This document shows, in pieces, positions 34,001 to 41,893 of a stretch of 44,925 bases of DNA; position 1 is the first letter of the stretch, and every line of letters begins with the position of its first letter. The notes under the pieces were generated by a model. The model was given only the letters and a program-made list of their open reading frames with translations, had not been told where the DNA came from and ran no database searches. The DNA comes from Pseudomonadota bacterium (GTDB lineage Bacteria > Myxococcota_A > UBA796 > GCA-2862545): the NCBI GenBank assembly GCA_947505245.1, contig CANNIZ010000037.1:1-44925 (forward strand), in the 5' to 3' direction. Both the position numbers and the translations under genes were made by a program.

Positions 34001-34963
34001 CGCAGCGGCGCGGTTGCTCGTGAACCGGTTGCGAAGCAGCTGCACCGCACCCGACCAATACGCGTAGACACCCCCGCCGTAGCTGGTGTTCGACGTGTTC
34101 GACGTGAACACGTTGTCCGTGACGGAAGCGCCCGTCGTGGAGTACCAGATGAACACCGCGCCGCCCTGGTTCGTGGCGACATTGTTCGCGAACGTGTTGC
34201 CCGTGATCGACGGCGACGTCGGGTGGTCCAGGTAGACGCCGCCGCCCTGATTTGTCGCGGTGTTCGTGTCGAACGTGTTTCCTACGATCGACACGCTCGG
34301 CACGTACCAACCCGACAGGGCGCCGCTGTTGTAGCTGGTGTTGCTGCGGAACGCGCTGGTGCTCACCGACAGCGGCCCACCCTGGCTCACCTCGATCGCG
34401 CCGCCATAGCCGCTGGCCGCCGAGTTCGACGTGAACGTGGAGCCGGAGACGGTCAGGGCCGCGTTGGCTGTGTAGATCGCACCGCCCTGACCGCTCGCGG
34501 ACGTCACGTTTCCGGTGAAGGTCGAGTCCACCACCGTGAGCGAGCCGTTGTCTTGATGGACTCCGCCGCCGTACAAACCGCGGCCGTTCTGCACCGTGAC
34601 CCGCTCCAGCCGGTGCGTTCCGCTCGAGACGTTGATCGCCCGCCGAAGGGCGCCCCCTTCGAACGTGATGTCGAAGAACTGAACCGCGCCGTTGGTGATG
34701 TTGGCGATCGTCTGGTTGGTTGGCGCCTGGAGGATCACCGGGCCGCTGACGCTCGACGGGCGCAGGTTGACCGTCTTGTTCGTGAGGGTCAGCGCTTCGG
34801 TGTACGTGCCGGGCGGGATCAGGATGTTGTCGCCCACCCCGACGGCCGTCGTGATGCACGCCTGCACCGTCGCACAGCCCGTGCTGGTGCCCACCGTGTA
34901 GTCGGTCGCCCAGGCCGCACCAGGCGCCATCAGCGCGACACCGATCAATCCGCCCCTCGGCAT
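31097..34963 (-). CDS. Surface protein: beta-helix, MopE-type repeats and MYXO-CTERM
   Basis: This 1288-aa protein starts with a signal peptide (MPRGGLIGVALMAPGAAWA). A right-handed parallel beta-helix follows (about 20-540), with repeated GN.F..N.A...GGGVY turns. About twelve metal-binding repeats come next (about 550-1230), each ending in a DCDD-type loop with DxDGDGxGD stretches, as in MopE-like proteins; several also carry CNGxDDDCDGxID. The end is a MYXO-CTERM signal: GCGC, hydrophobic helix, RRARRR. The protein is likely exported, Ca-binding or Cu-binding, and anchored or processed at the outer surface. It is divergent from the MltG-like gene. Confidence 0.92.
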   Translation of the reverse strand: MPRGGLIGVALMAPGAAWATDYTVGTSTGCATVQACITTAVGVGDNILIPPGTYTEALTLTNKTVNLRPSSVSGPVILQAPTNQTIANITNGAVQFFDITFEGGALRRAINVSSGTHRLERVTVQNGRGLYGGGVHQDNGSLTVVDSTFTGNVTSASGQGGAIYTANAALTVSGSTFTSNSAASGYGGAIEVSQGGPLSVSTSAFRSNTSYNSGALSGWYVPSVSIVGNTFDTNTATNQGGGVYLDHPTSPSITGNTFANNVATNQGGAVFIWYSTTGASVTDNVFTSNTSNTSYGGGVYAYWSGAVQLLRNRFTSNRAAAGGGGGAYLEGGTSVVANDNTFTTNGAPYGAGLYVYYTTAATAYRNTFCSNASGVAPNGWGSGYLNQGTAATIANNVFIANSADDYGGGLDIYQGGAVTLRNNDFVANAAGARGAGLYVDSSSTVKTVNNLYTYNTTQAGLRREAGTVDVTYSLFYANPVTNMSGTMTLGAGNLIDVDPLFQAYKASDCTLANLYPKATSPLLDSGSGTDLDGSVADIGAFGGPDADPVVWKDADADGAALMWDCDDKDPARSFKKPEICDVSDIDEDCDGLADDLDPSVQGAFTVYQDTDKDGHGAGAGIIACPGPTRSPFGDDCDDSDGSWWATKTFYLDSDNDGHGDSTKAQNACSPPAGYVASFDDCDDGDSAANVLIAVYADNDSDTWGGTTTKLACRITPGWLNRGGDCDDTDGLLNPGSKWFVDADGDGVGGTATVTGCPQPANTSTTTGDCDDSNATIGTTIPWYTDGDGDGYGGGALNKGCPPATGWSAKGADCNDKDSTINPATKWYGDGDLDGYGVSTALVVTCDPGAGYARVAGDCDNTSPAVNPAATEVCNAVDDDCDLLIDDADPTVNLAAGKSFYPDVDGDKHGADDVAGKLACAAGPDMSATADDCDDTAPLVYTGATEQCNKVDDNCNGQIDDNVKSVDWYPDGDGDGYGGGSPTNTCAVPGVGFALAKGDCNEVDPSINPGAVETCDGVDQNCNKQVDDNAADADTWYTDADGDDYGDPDVPVVACKQPASAVVDGTDCDDEFPDVHPDANEVCNGVDDDCNGKIDDASVGATDWYQDVDGDGFGDGSATVACDPPDATWVDVDGDCDDRESLVYPGAAEQCNGADDDCDGKIDEDPVFQDWYADVDGDGFGDAEDATSDCKEPDGFVLDASDCDDGDATAHPGASEIDGNGIDEDCDGFDGGTTGEDRPFDTNPSDTGLVPVIGEACGCSAAARSGPAATLWTFGLLAAVRRARRRGAA

Positions 34964-35036
34964 CCAGCGACCCCCGAGTCGGCAGTATAGGCCAGCGCCT
35001 CCGGCGTCGCGACGTTAAACGAGCGGTGGAGGCCCG

Positions 35037-35996
35037 ATGTGGCTGTTGTCGCTGCTCGCGTGTGTAGACCCTGACGCGCCCACCGTTCCCGGCGACGACG
35101 CCGAGGTCGTGTTCGAGGTCCCGAAGGGCTCCACCGCGAACGGCCTCGGGCCCGCGCTCATCGATCAGGGCTTCGTGAGCGGCGCGTGGACCTGGAAGCT
35201 GTATGTGCGCCAGAACGACCTCTCCTGCCTGAAGGCCGGGAAATTCCGCCTGAAAAAGTCGATGTCGCTCAACGAGCTCAAGACGACGTTGTGCGGCGTG
35301 CCCATCGCAGACGAGGTTCCGTTCACGGTCGTCGAGGGGTGGCGCATCCGCGACATCGACGAGGCGCTCGCCGCCAAGGGGTGGATCGAGCCCGGAGAAT
35401 ACACGAAGATCGCCACCGAAAAGGCGGTCGACGCGCCGTTCGAGGTCCCTTCCACCACGCTCGAAGGCTACCTGTGGCCCGAGACTTACATGGTCACGGC
35501 CGACAAATTCACCGCCAAGGGCTTCGCAGAGCGGCAGCTCGGGCTGTTCAAGTCGAAGTTCCTCGACGCGCACGGCGCCGACGAGTGCATCACCAAGCGC
35601 GGCCTGAACGGCGTCGTCGTGATGGCGTCCATGCTCGAGCGCGAGGAGCCGCGACCGGAGAACCGCCCCATCGTCGCCGGTGTGCTCTGGAAGCGAATCG
35701 ATGGGGGCTGGAAGCTCGGTGTGGACGCGACGAGCCGCTACACGCTGGCCGACTGGAACGACCGGAAGGCGTTCCTCACCAACCTTCGCGACCCCGACGA
35801 GCCGTACAACACGCGCCTGCGCGACGGCCTCCCGCCGACGGCCATCGGAAACCCTGCTCTTCCCTCGCTCCTTGCGGCCTGCTCGCCGCAGCCCTCGGAG
35901 TGGTGGTACTATCTGCACGACGGTCAGCGGCAGTTCCACGGGTCGCGGGACGCGGCCGAACACGAAGCCAACCGGAAAAAGTTCGACGTTTGGTGA
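35037..35996 (+). CDS. MltG-type endolytic murein transglycosylase, lipoprotein form
   Basis: This 319-aa protein carries the YceG/MltG core: VPKGSTANGLGPALIDQGFV (LysM-like lead), LEGYLWPETY, the catalytic Glu region MASMLEREEPRPENRPIVAG, and YNTRLRDGLPPTAIGNP. MltG cleaves nascent glycan strands and sets their length. Known MltG proteins usually have an inner-membrane helix; here the N-terminus MWLLSLLACVDP looks like a lipoprotein signal (Cys9), an unusual anchoring. GGAGG at 35028-35032 supports the start. An FG-GAP lipoprotein follows 83 bp later. Confidence 0.92.
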   Translation: MWLLSLLACVDPDAPTVPGDDAEVVFEVPKGSTANGLGPALIDQGFVSGAWTWKLYVRQNDLSCLKAGKFRLKKSMSLNELKTTLCGVPIADEVPFTVVEGWRIRDIDEALAAKGWIEPGEYTKIATEKAVDAPFEVPSTTLEGYLWPETYMVTADKFTAKGFAERQLGLFKSKFLDAHGADECITKRGLNGVVVMASMLEREEPRPENRPIVAGVLWKRIDGGWKLGVDATSRYTLADWNDRKAFLTNLRDPDEPYNTRLRDGLPPTAIGNPALPSLLAACSPQPSEWWYYLHDGQRQFHGSRDAAEHEANRKKFDVW

Positions 35997-36079
35997 AAGT
36001 CGGGCGGCCATGCTGCTCTCAGGCTATCCTTCAGGCGCCCGATGGCGCCGTCCCCTATGGCACGGTTTTTGGAGCTTCT

Positions 36080-37945
36080 ATGCGACCTTCTACCCTCCCC
36101 GGCCTCGCTCTTCTCGCTGTTGGCGCGCTCGGCGGCTGCACTGAATACGACCTCGTCGGGGACGTGAACGTCGGCGACGTAGGCGCGACGTGCTCGGAAG
36201 CGCCGATCGGCTGGGACGAGACGAGCGACCCGTCGTGCGAGAACGAGCTCGAGGTCGGCTCGTTCACGCCGGTGGTCAAGTGGGACAAGCCGTCGTGGGC
36301 CTCCTACCCGTCCAGCAACCAGATCATGAGCCAGCCGATCGTGGCGTCGCTCACGGACGACAACGGAGACGGCCTGGTCAACCAGTATGACGTCCCCGAC
36401 GTGATCGCGGTCACGTACGGCTCGGAGAACGTCGTGCGCGCGATCTCCGGCGACGACGGCCATGAGATCTGGAGCTTCAGCGACTACACCATCCAGGGCC
36501 AGGGCGGCGTCGCCGCGGGCGACATCGATCACGATGGCAAGGTGGAGATCATCACGCTCACCACGGACGGCGGCGCGATCGCACTCGAGAACGACGGCAC
36601 CCTGAAGTGGCACGTGTCGAGCGTCCTCTCCGGCCACATCTACGGCACGAGCGACGTCGCCAGCCTGTCGGACATGGACCACGACGGCGAGGTCGAGATC
36701 ATCGCGGGCAACGCGATCCTGCGCGCCGACGGCACGCTGCGCGGCGCCGGCATGTACGGTCGCGCCGGGGTCGAGAACAACAACGTCGGCACCTGCTCGG
36801 TCGCCGTCGACCTCGATCGCGACGGTCGCGAGGAGGTCATCACCGGCAACGCCGTGTACTCGCCCGACGGCGTCACGATCTGGCACAACGCCTCGCTGCT
36901 CGACGGCTACGTCGCTGTCGGCAATTTCGACGCCGACAACCAGGGCGAAATCGTCGTCACCGGTCAGGGAAACATCCGGTTGCTCGATACGAACGGCCAG
37001 ATGCTCTGGCAGCAGCCCATCCCGGGTGGTGAGGCGGGCTACTACAGTGGCCCGCCCACCGTCGCGGACTTCAACGGCGACGGAAACGCCGACATGAGCG
37101 TCGCGTCAGGGTCGCGGTACACCGTGTTCCAGCGTGACGGCTCCATCCTGTGGCAGGCCATCACCCAGGACGCGTCGTCCGGCAACACCGGGTCGGCCGT
37201 GTTCGACTTCGAGGGCGACGGCGCGGCCGAGGTCGTGTACGCAGACGAGACGCGCCTGTGGGTGTTCAGCGGCGTCGACGGCAGCGTGAAGCTGTCTTCG
37301 GATCACCACAGCAACAACACCTGGCTCGAGTACCCCACCATCGCGGACATCGACGGCGACGGGCACGCCGAGATCGTGGTCGCGAACACTGCCGGGCCCA
37401 CTGCGGTCGCGTACTCCGGCCTGTCCGTGTTCGGCGACGCGAACAACTCCTGGCGCGCCGGCCGGCGCATCTGGAACCAGCACGCGTACCACATCACGAA
37501 CGTGAACGACGACGGCACCATCCCGCGCACGGCCGAAATCAACTGGGACACGTTCAACAGCTTCCGCTCGGGCGCCCTGTCGAACAGCGACGGCCTCTCC
37601 GCGCCGGATCTCCTCATCGGCGAGTCCGATGACTGCCAGATCACCTGCGGCACCGACGGCCAGATGCTCGTGTACGCGCACGTCGGCAACCTAGGCGCGT
37701 CCGACGTCCCCGCTGGCACCACCGTTCAGCTGTACACCAAGATCGGCGGCGTGGAGACCCTCTCCGGCACCGCGATCCTCGAGGTCGGCGTGCCCGCCGG
37801 TCACTGGGCCGACGGCGTCGCCGTCACCGCGACGGGCGTGGACGCGGCTACGGTCGAGAGCATCGTGCTCAAGGTCGTGAGCAACGAGTCCGAGTGCGAC
37901 GACACGAACAACTCGATCGAGGTCGCCGGGCCGTTCTGCCAGTAG
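36080..37945 (+). CDS. FG-GAP/VCBS-repeat lipoprotein
   Basis: This 621-aa protein has a lipoprotein signal (LLAVGALGGC, Cys20). A seven-bladed-type FG-GAP propeller follows, with repeated calcium-like loops such as DDNGDGLVNQYD, DIDHDGKVEI, DMDHDGEVEI, DFNGDGNADM and DIDGDGHAEI. The C-terminal domain (about 510-620) looks like a CARDB-type Ig fold (GTTVQLYTKIGG). It has two clustered Cys (DDCQITC). It is probably outer-membrane anchored and adhesive or structural. An FG-GAP protein with an Ig end is common in myxobacteria. ATG 36080 has a GGAG site. Confidence 0.88.
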   Translation: MRPSTLPGLALLAVGALGGCTEYDLVGDVNVGDVGATCSEAPIGWDETSDPSCENELEVGSFTPVVKWDKPSWASYPSSNQIMSQPIVASLTDDNGDGLVNQYDVPDVIAVTYGSENVVRAISGDDGHEIWSFSDYTIQGQGGVAAGDIDHDGKVEIITLTTDGGAIALENDGTLKWHVSSVLSGHIYGTSDVASLSDMDHDGEVEIIAGNAILRADGTLRGAGMYGRAGVENNNVGTCSVAVDLDRDGREEVITGNAVYSPDGVTIWHNASLLDGYVAVGNFDADNQGEIVVTGQGNIRLLDTNGQMLWQQPIPGGEAGYYSGPPTVADFNGDGNADMSVASGSRYTVFQRDGSILWQAITQDASSGNTGSAVFDFEGDGAAEVVYADETRLWVFSGVDGSVKLSSDHHSNNTWLEYPTIADIDGDGHAEIVVANTAGPTAVAYSGLSVFGDANNSWRAGRRIWNQHAYHITNVNDDGTIPRTAEINWDTFNSFRSGALSNSDGLSAPDLLIGESDDCQITCGTDGQMLVYAHVGNLGASDVPAGTTVQLYTKIGGVETLSGTAILEVGVPAGHWADGVAVTATGVDAATVESIVLKVVSNESECDDTNNSIEVAGPFCQ

Positions 37946-37964
37946 GCGACGCGTCAGGCGGCGG

Positions 37965-39260
37965 TCACGACCAGTTGCGCGCAGCTCCGAGCGCCGCGTC
38001 CACGCCGTTCCCGGTGTAGGGCCAGCCGACGAAGTCCACGCCGCTCTCGCGCAGGCGAGCCAGCCGCGCGGCGTGCCCGACGTTGTACTGCGGCAGCGTG
38101 GCGCGCTGGATGTGCGTGTACGCGGGATCGGCGCGGATGCCCTCGACCTCGGCCACGACCTTGCGCGCACGCAGCAGCAGCTGCTCGTCCGTCATCTTGG
38201 AGACGTCTTCGCGGGCGCCGCCGATCATCACGCGCAATACGGTGCGCCCGGGGTAGTGCGCCGGGAACACGCTCGAAACCCACACCACGCCGAGCACGTC
38301 CTTGCGCTGCGACGTTGGCGAAAGCCAGCCGAAGCCCTCCGGTGAGGGCGCTTCCGACGCCTTGAACGCGAGGTGCACGGACGCGACGAACGACGTCGGC
38401 TGCGCGTTCAGGTCGTGAGCGATGTCGGGGACGTTCGGGCCAGGCGCGAAGATCGCGGCCGCGCGCGCGCCGCCGACCGTGAGCACGACGCGGCTGGCGT
38501 CGTAGTTCCCGCCCTTCGCGCGGACGAGGAACCCGGCCCCGCGGCGCTCGACGCGGTCGACCGGCGTAGACAGCTTGAGCAGGTCGCCCGGGAGCGATCC
38601 CGCGAGCATATCCACCAGCGACTGCACACCGTTCTTCAGCGTGTAGCCGCGCTTCGGCGCCCACGCGGGGGCGCGCCAGGCGCCGCGGCGGGAGCCGATC
38701 CCGCCGGCCACGACGCTGCCCGAGCGCTCCCACTTGACCACGTCGGGGAACGCGGCCGCCATCTCCAGCTGGTGGGCGTCTCCCGCGTAGATACCCGCGA
38801 CGAACGGGTCGAGCAGGCGCTCGGCGACGGCCTTTCCGAACCGACGCGTGACGAAATCGAACGCGGACTCGTCCGGGCGCGGCGGATCGCGGCGCGCGAT
38901 CATCGGCTCGGCCATCATCCGCAGGAGCTCGCGCTTCTTGAAGAAGCTGCGGTCCAACAGCGCGCGCGGCACCGGGCGCAGCTTGCCGTCCCACAAGATG
39001 AACCGCGTGTTCACGGCCGCCGAGCCTTCCACGATGCGGTCCTGCATCGACAGCTCTTCGAGCGCCGTGATGGTGTGCTCCGTGACGCGAAGCGCCTGCG
39101 GGCCGCACTCGACCACGAGGCCGCTCGTCTTCAGGCTCCGGATCGGCCCGCCGACCCGCTCGTCCGCCTCGAGGACGACCACGTTCTTGCCTTCGTTGGC
39201 GAGCCTGCGCCCGAGCGCCAGACCCGTCACGCCCGCACCGATGATGACGACGTCGTTCAT
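37965..39260 (-). CDS. hemY: Protoporphyrinogen oxidase
   Basis: This 431-aa flavoprotein oxidises protoporphyrinogen IX to protoporphyrin IX. The FAD motif is VVIIGAGVTGLALGRRLANEG (residues 4-24), with an acidic FAD-contact residue in VVVLEADERVGG. GSVVAGGIGSRRG and the C-terminal VGWPYTGNGVDAALGA match HemY/HemG-type enzymes. ATG 39260 starts the Rossmann motif correctly; a longer frame upstream is shadow. The gene is divergent from the four-repeat exported protein, and its 3' end faces the FG-GAP gene with a 19-bp gap. Confidence 0.94.
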   Translation of the reverse strand: MNDVVIIGAGVTGLALGRRLANEGKNVVVLEADERVGGPIRSLKTSGLVVECGPQALRVTEHTITALEELSMQDRIVEGSAAVNTRFILWDGKLRPVPRALLDRSFFKKRELLRMMAEPMIARRDPPRPDESAFDFVTRRFGKAVAERLLDPFVAGIYAGDAHQLEMAAAFPDVVKWERSGSVVAGGIGSRRGAWRAPAWAPKRGYTLKNGVQSLVDMLAGSLPGDLLKLSTPVDRVERRGAGFLVRAKGGNYDASRVVLTVGGARAAAIFAPGPNVPDIAHDLNAQPTSFVASVHLAFKASEAPSPEGFGWLSPTSQRKDVLGVVWVSSVFPAHYPGRTVLRVMIGGAREDVSKMTDEQLLLRARKVVAEVEGIRADPAYTHIQRATLPQYNVGHAARLARLRESGVDFVGWPYTGNGVDAALGAARNWS

Positions 39261-39323
39261 ACGTGCGCATAACCGAGCGTAAGGCCGGGTGCGGGATCTG
39301 CGATGGAGCGATAGAGGCACGCC

Positions 39324-40121
39324 ATGCGCATCCCCAAGCTCGCCCTGTTGCTCGCTCTCTCCCTCGCGTTCGTCGCGGAGGCCACCGCCCAAGCTGCCAT
39401 GGTGGACGGCTACACCGACTGCGAGGTGAAGCAGCTCGGCGAATACTGGGGCGTGCCGCCAAAGAAAGCCGCCAAACGCATCAAGAAGGCGATGAAGACC
39501 GGCGACAAGATGTTCTGGAACGACTATTCGCAGGCCAAATACATGCCTGCGACCTGTACGTTCGACGAGACCGGGCTCACCTACGCCGACGCCGAGCTGC
39601 TGGCCGGGTACTGGGGCTTGAATGACCCCTACGCCGCGAAGAAGTTCGTCGAAGAGAAGGCCGCGGCCGGGTCGATCGACTTCGTGTGGGCGGCGCTGTC
39701 GGACGCGTCGGGCACCGGGAAGAAATTCGACGAGGACCCGGACCAGGCCCCGCTCGCGGCGTTCTGGGCGAGCACGTTCCACTACTGCGACGCGCGCATG
39801 TTGGCGGACTTCTGGGGCGTGGACGCCTACAATGGCAAGGTATCGATCGGGTACAAGCTGATGGACGGCTCGCCCGACCAGCTCGCCTACCTGCAGGGCC
39901 AGCTCGCCCAGGGCCGCACGATGGCGCAGCAACGTGGTGCGGCGTGCCAGTTCGTCGAGCTCAACTACACGTACGACGACGCCGCGATGATGGCTCAGCT
40001 GTGGCGCACGGGCGTAGACGAGGCCAAGACGCGGATGGGCGACCTTGTCGGGCGCGGGCGCGACGGCGAGATCCGCCAGCAGCTCGCGATCGCGCGCCAG
40101 AACGCAGGCGGCCACTTCTGA
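39324..40121 (+). CDS. Exported protein with four YxDA...W repeats
   Basis: This 265-aa protein has a signal peptide ending near residue 25 (AEATAQAAM). Four related units start at Tyr30, Tyr87, Tyr154 and Tyr217; each reads Tyr-x-Asp-(Ala/Cys)-x-x-(Leu/Met), then aromatic-Trp-Gly. The spacing Tyr to Trp is 10 residues in the last three units and 12 in the first. Cys occurs at 33, 78, 155 and 208. The family is unrecognised. It is the first gene of a unit with an unknown protein and a radical SAM enzyme; the next gene probably begins inside its stop codon. Confidence 0.75.
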   Translation: MRIPKLALLLALSLAFVAEATAQAAMVDGYTDCEVKQLGEYWGVPPKKAAKRIKKAMKTGDKMFWNDYSQAKYMPATCTFDETGLTYADAELLAGYWGLNDPYAAKKFVEEKAAAGSIDFVWAALSDASGTGKKFDEDPDQAPLAAFWASTFHYCDARMLADFWGVDAYNGKVSIGYKLMDGSPDQLAYLQGQLAQGRTMAQQRGAACQFVELNYTYDDAAMMAQLWRTGVDEAKTRMGDLVGRGRDGEIRQQLAIARQNAGGHF

Positions 40122-40636
40122 CCGACGCACCGCCAGGCAGCGCGGGGTGGCACCTCGAGGCGCACGACGGCCTCGCGAGCCTGAGCGCTGGCGACTCCCT
40201 CGTCGTGTTGTGGCGCTCCGGGGCCTCGGTGGCTCGCATCCGGTGGGTGCGGGAGCGCGCGGTGGCGCGGACCGTGGCGTGTCCCGACGGGATCGTCGTG
40301 CTGCAGCTCCTGCTTCCGACTGCGACGCCGCCGGGCATGGGGGAGCTCGGCGAGATCCGACGCGGCTTGCAGGTGATCGGCCCCCACGCGCGCAGCCTGG
40401 TGTTGGCACCACTCGGTGACGGCCGATGGCACTCGATGGTGCGCACGCTGCTGCGCACCGGGCTCGTGGTGATGCGCCGCAACGAGCCCATCCGCGTCGC
40501 CTCCTCGCTCCCCGACGCATTGGACCTGTGGACCACGACCGCGTCGAGAGCCACGCCGCCCGTCCACCACCTCGCCGACGCTCTCGACGGGCTGTTTGCC
40601 GCTGTCGGGGCGCCGCCTCCCATCCTCCGGAAGTGA
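40118..40636 (+). CDS. Unknown small protein, CTG start suspected
   Basis: This predicted 172-aa protein fills the gap between the repeat protein and the radical SAM gene, and its stop overlaps the next GTG. There is no ATG, GTG or TTG near the front: the best position is CTG 40118, which overlaps the previous stop as CTGA, matching the NTGA pattern of neighbours. A later GTG (40205) is the alternative. The C-terminal half (residues 70-150) is helical and has AVGAPPP near its end. A STAS-like or regulatory fold is possible but not shown. Confidence 0.55.
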   Translation: MTDAPPGSAGWHLEAHDGLASLSAGDSLVVLWRSGASVARIRWVRERAVARTVACPDGIVVLQLLLPTATPPGMGELGEIRRGLQVIGPHARSLVLAPLGDGRWHSMVRTLLRTGLVVMRRNEPIRVASSLPDALDLWTTTASRATPPVHHLADALDGLFAAVGAPPPILRK

Positions 40637-41892
40637 GCCTCCGGAGCCGCCTGCCCGGTCGCCCGCACACCACCGTGGCCCGCCACGTCGCCACCAAGGC
40701 GTGGCGCAACCGCGGCTCGGGAGGGGTCCTCCGGCGCGCGCTGGTCGACCTGGTCGGCCTCGAGGGCGCGCTGCGCGTCTTCGGTTCCGACGCGATGATC
40801 ACGGACGGCGGCAGGTACTACCCCCTCGCTTTCCTGCCCGCGTACCACGGGCCGCACTTCCACCGCGCGATCCGGCGCCTGCTCGTGCCGGGGCTCGGTC
40901 CGTTCGTCGCGCACGTCTCGCTCACCGGCGCCTGCCCGTGGACGTGCAAGTACTGCTTCGCTTCGGCGGGTGGTCCGCAGGCGCCGGACGTCGGCGACGA
41001 CGCCCTTGTCGCCATCGCCCACGCGCTCGCGAAACAGGGAGTACCCATCGTGATCCTGGGCGGCGGCGAGCCGTTGACGCGGTTCCAGCGCGCGCTCACG
41101 CTGACGCGCATCCTCTCCGCGTCCAGCGAGGTGCGCCTCGCCACGTCGGGGATCGGCCTCACAGCGGCCCGCGCGGCGGCGCTCACCGAGGCCGGGCTCA
41201 GCGTGCTCGCGATCAGCCTCGACGGCCACGACCGCGCGCGGGTCGACGCCGTACGCGGCGAGGGCGCGTTCGACCAGGCGCTGCGCGCGCTCTCCGTCGC
41301 GCGCGACGCGGGGCTCGTCACGCTCGTCACCTGCGTCGTGGGGCGCGGGTCGTTCCCCGACGAGGGCGACGTGGACAAGCTGCTCGCGCTTATCCGATCC
41401 GTGCACCCCAAGGCGGTCGTGAACTTCCTCCCCGAGTTCGCGACCGGACGCGGCGCGGAGGGCGGCTTTCGAACGCCGCTCGCGTATGCGGCCACGGCGG
41501 CGCGCGTTTCCGGGGCGATCCGGACGGGGCGGCATCGGGCTGCAGCGTTCTATGCGGAGCCCATGGACGCGATCGTCGGCTGCGTCGGCGCGGCGCAGCG
41601 GCAGGTCGTGGTCGACACCAGCGGCAACCTCAACGCCTGCGTGAGCGGGGCGTCGTTCGGGAACCTGCTCGACGAGCCGTTCGAGGACGTGTGGAAGCGC
41701 ATGCTCGACGCTCCCGCGCGGTTCAAGCAGGGCTACTTCTGCGCCCATGTTCACGAGCCAGAACGCGCCGGTGACGACGTCGATGCGGCCCTCCGGGGCT
41801 TTCATCGGGACGTGCCGGACGCCGGGTTTCAGCGCGCGATCGACGCTCTGGGCCCGATGATCCCCTGGCTCGTGCCGGCCGGACGAGGCTGA
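40633..41892 (+). CDS. Radical SAM protein with SPASM-like C-terminal Cys set
   Basis: This 419-aa protein has the radical SAM motif CPWTCKYC (Cys101, Cys105, Cys108) that binds a 4Fe-4S cluster. GGGEPL (143-148) is the glycine-rich SAM loop and ISLDGHD is family-typical. A C-terminal set of Cys317, Cys336 and Cys370, with GNLNAC and GNLLDEPFEDVW between, resembles a SPASM/twitch auxiliary cluster. Substrates of such enzymes are peptides, proteins or small molecules; this one is unknown. The GTG at 40633 overlaps the stop of the previous gene (GTGA). No short precursor ORF is visible beside it; uvrC starts convergently 2 bp on. Confidence 0.88.
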   Translation: MSLRSRLPGRPHTTVARHVATKAWRNRGSGGVLRRALVDLVGLEGALRVFGSDAMITDGGRYYPLAFLPAYHGPHFHRAIRRLLVPGLGPFVAHVSLTGACPWTCKYCFASAGGPQAPDVGDDALVAIAHALAKQGVPIVILGGGEPLTRFQRALTLTRILSASSEVRLATSGIGLTAARAAALTEAGLSVLAISLDGHDRARVDAVRGEGAFDQALRALSVARDAGLVTLVTCVVGRGSFPDEGDVDKLLALIRSVHPKAVVNFLPEFATGRGAEGGFRTPLAYAATAARVSGAIRTGRHRAAAFYAEPMDAIVGCVGAAQRQVVVDTSGNLNACVSGASFGNLLDEPFEDVWKRMLDAPARFKQGYFCAHVHEPERAGDDVDAALRGFHRDVPDAGFQRAIDALGPMIPWLVPAGRG

Positions 41893-41893
41893 A

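Noticed and set aside
37954..39462. A second long minus-strand frame over hemY
   Set aside because: The hemY frame has the FAD motif and family ends; this one has none and is Arg/Ala-rich.
40633..41892. A classical short RiPP precursor beside the radical SAM gene
   Set aside because: Neighbouring genes overlap or abut, leaving no space for a short peptide gene. The repeat protein at 39324-40121 is the only candidate substrate.
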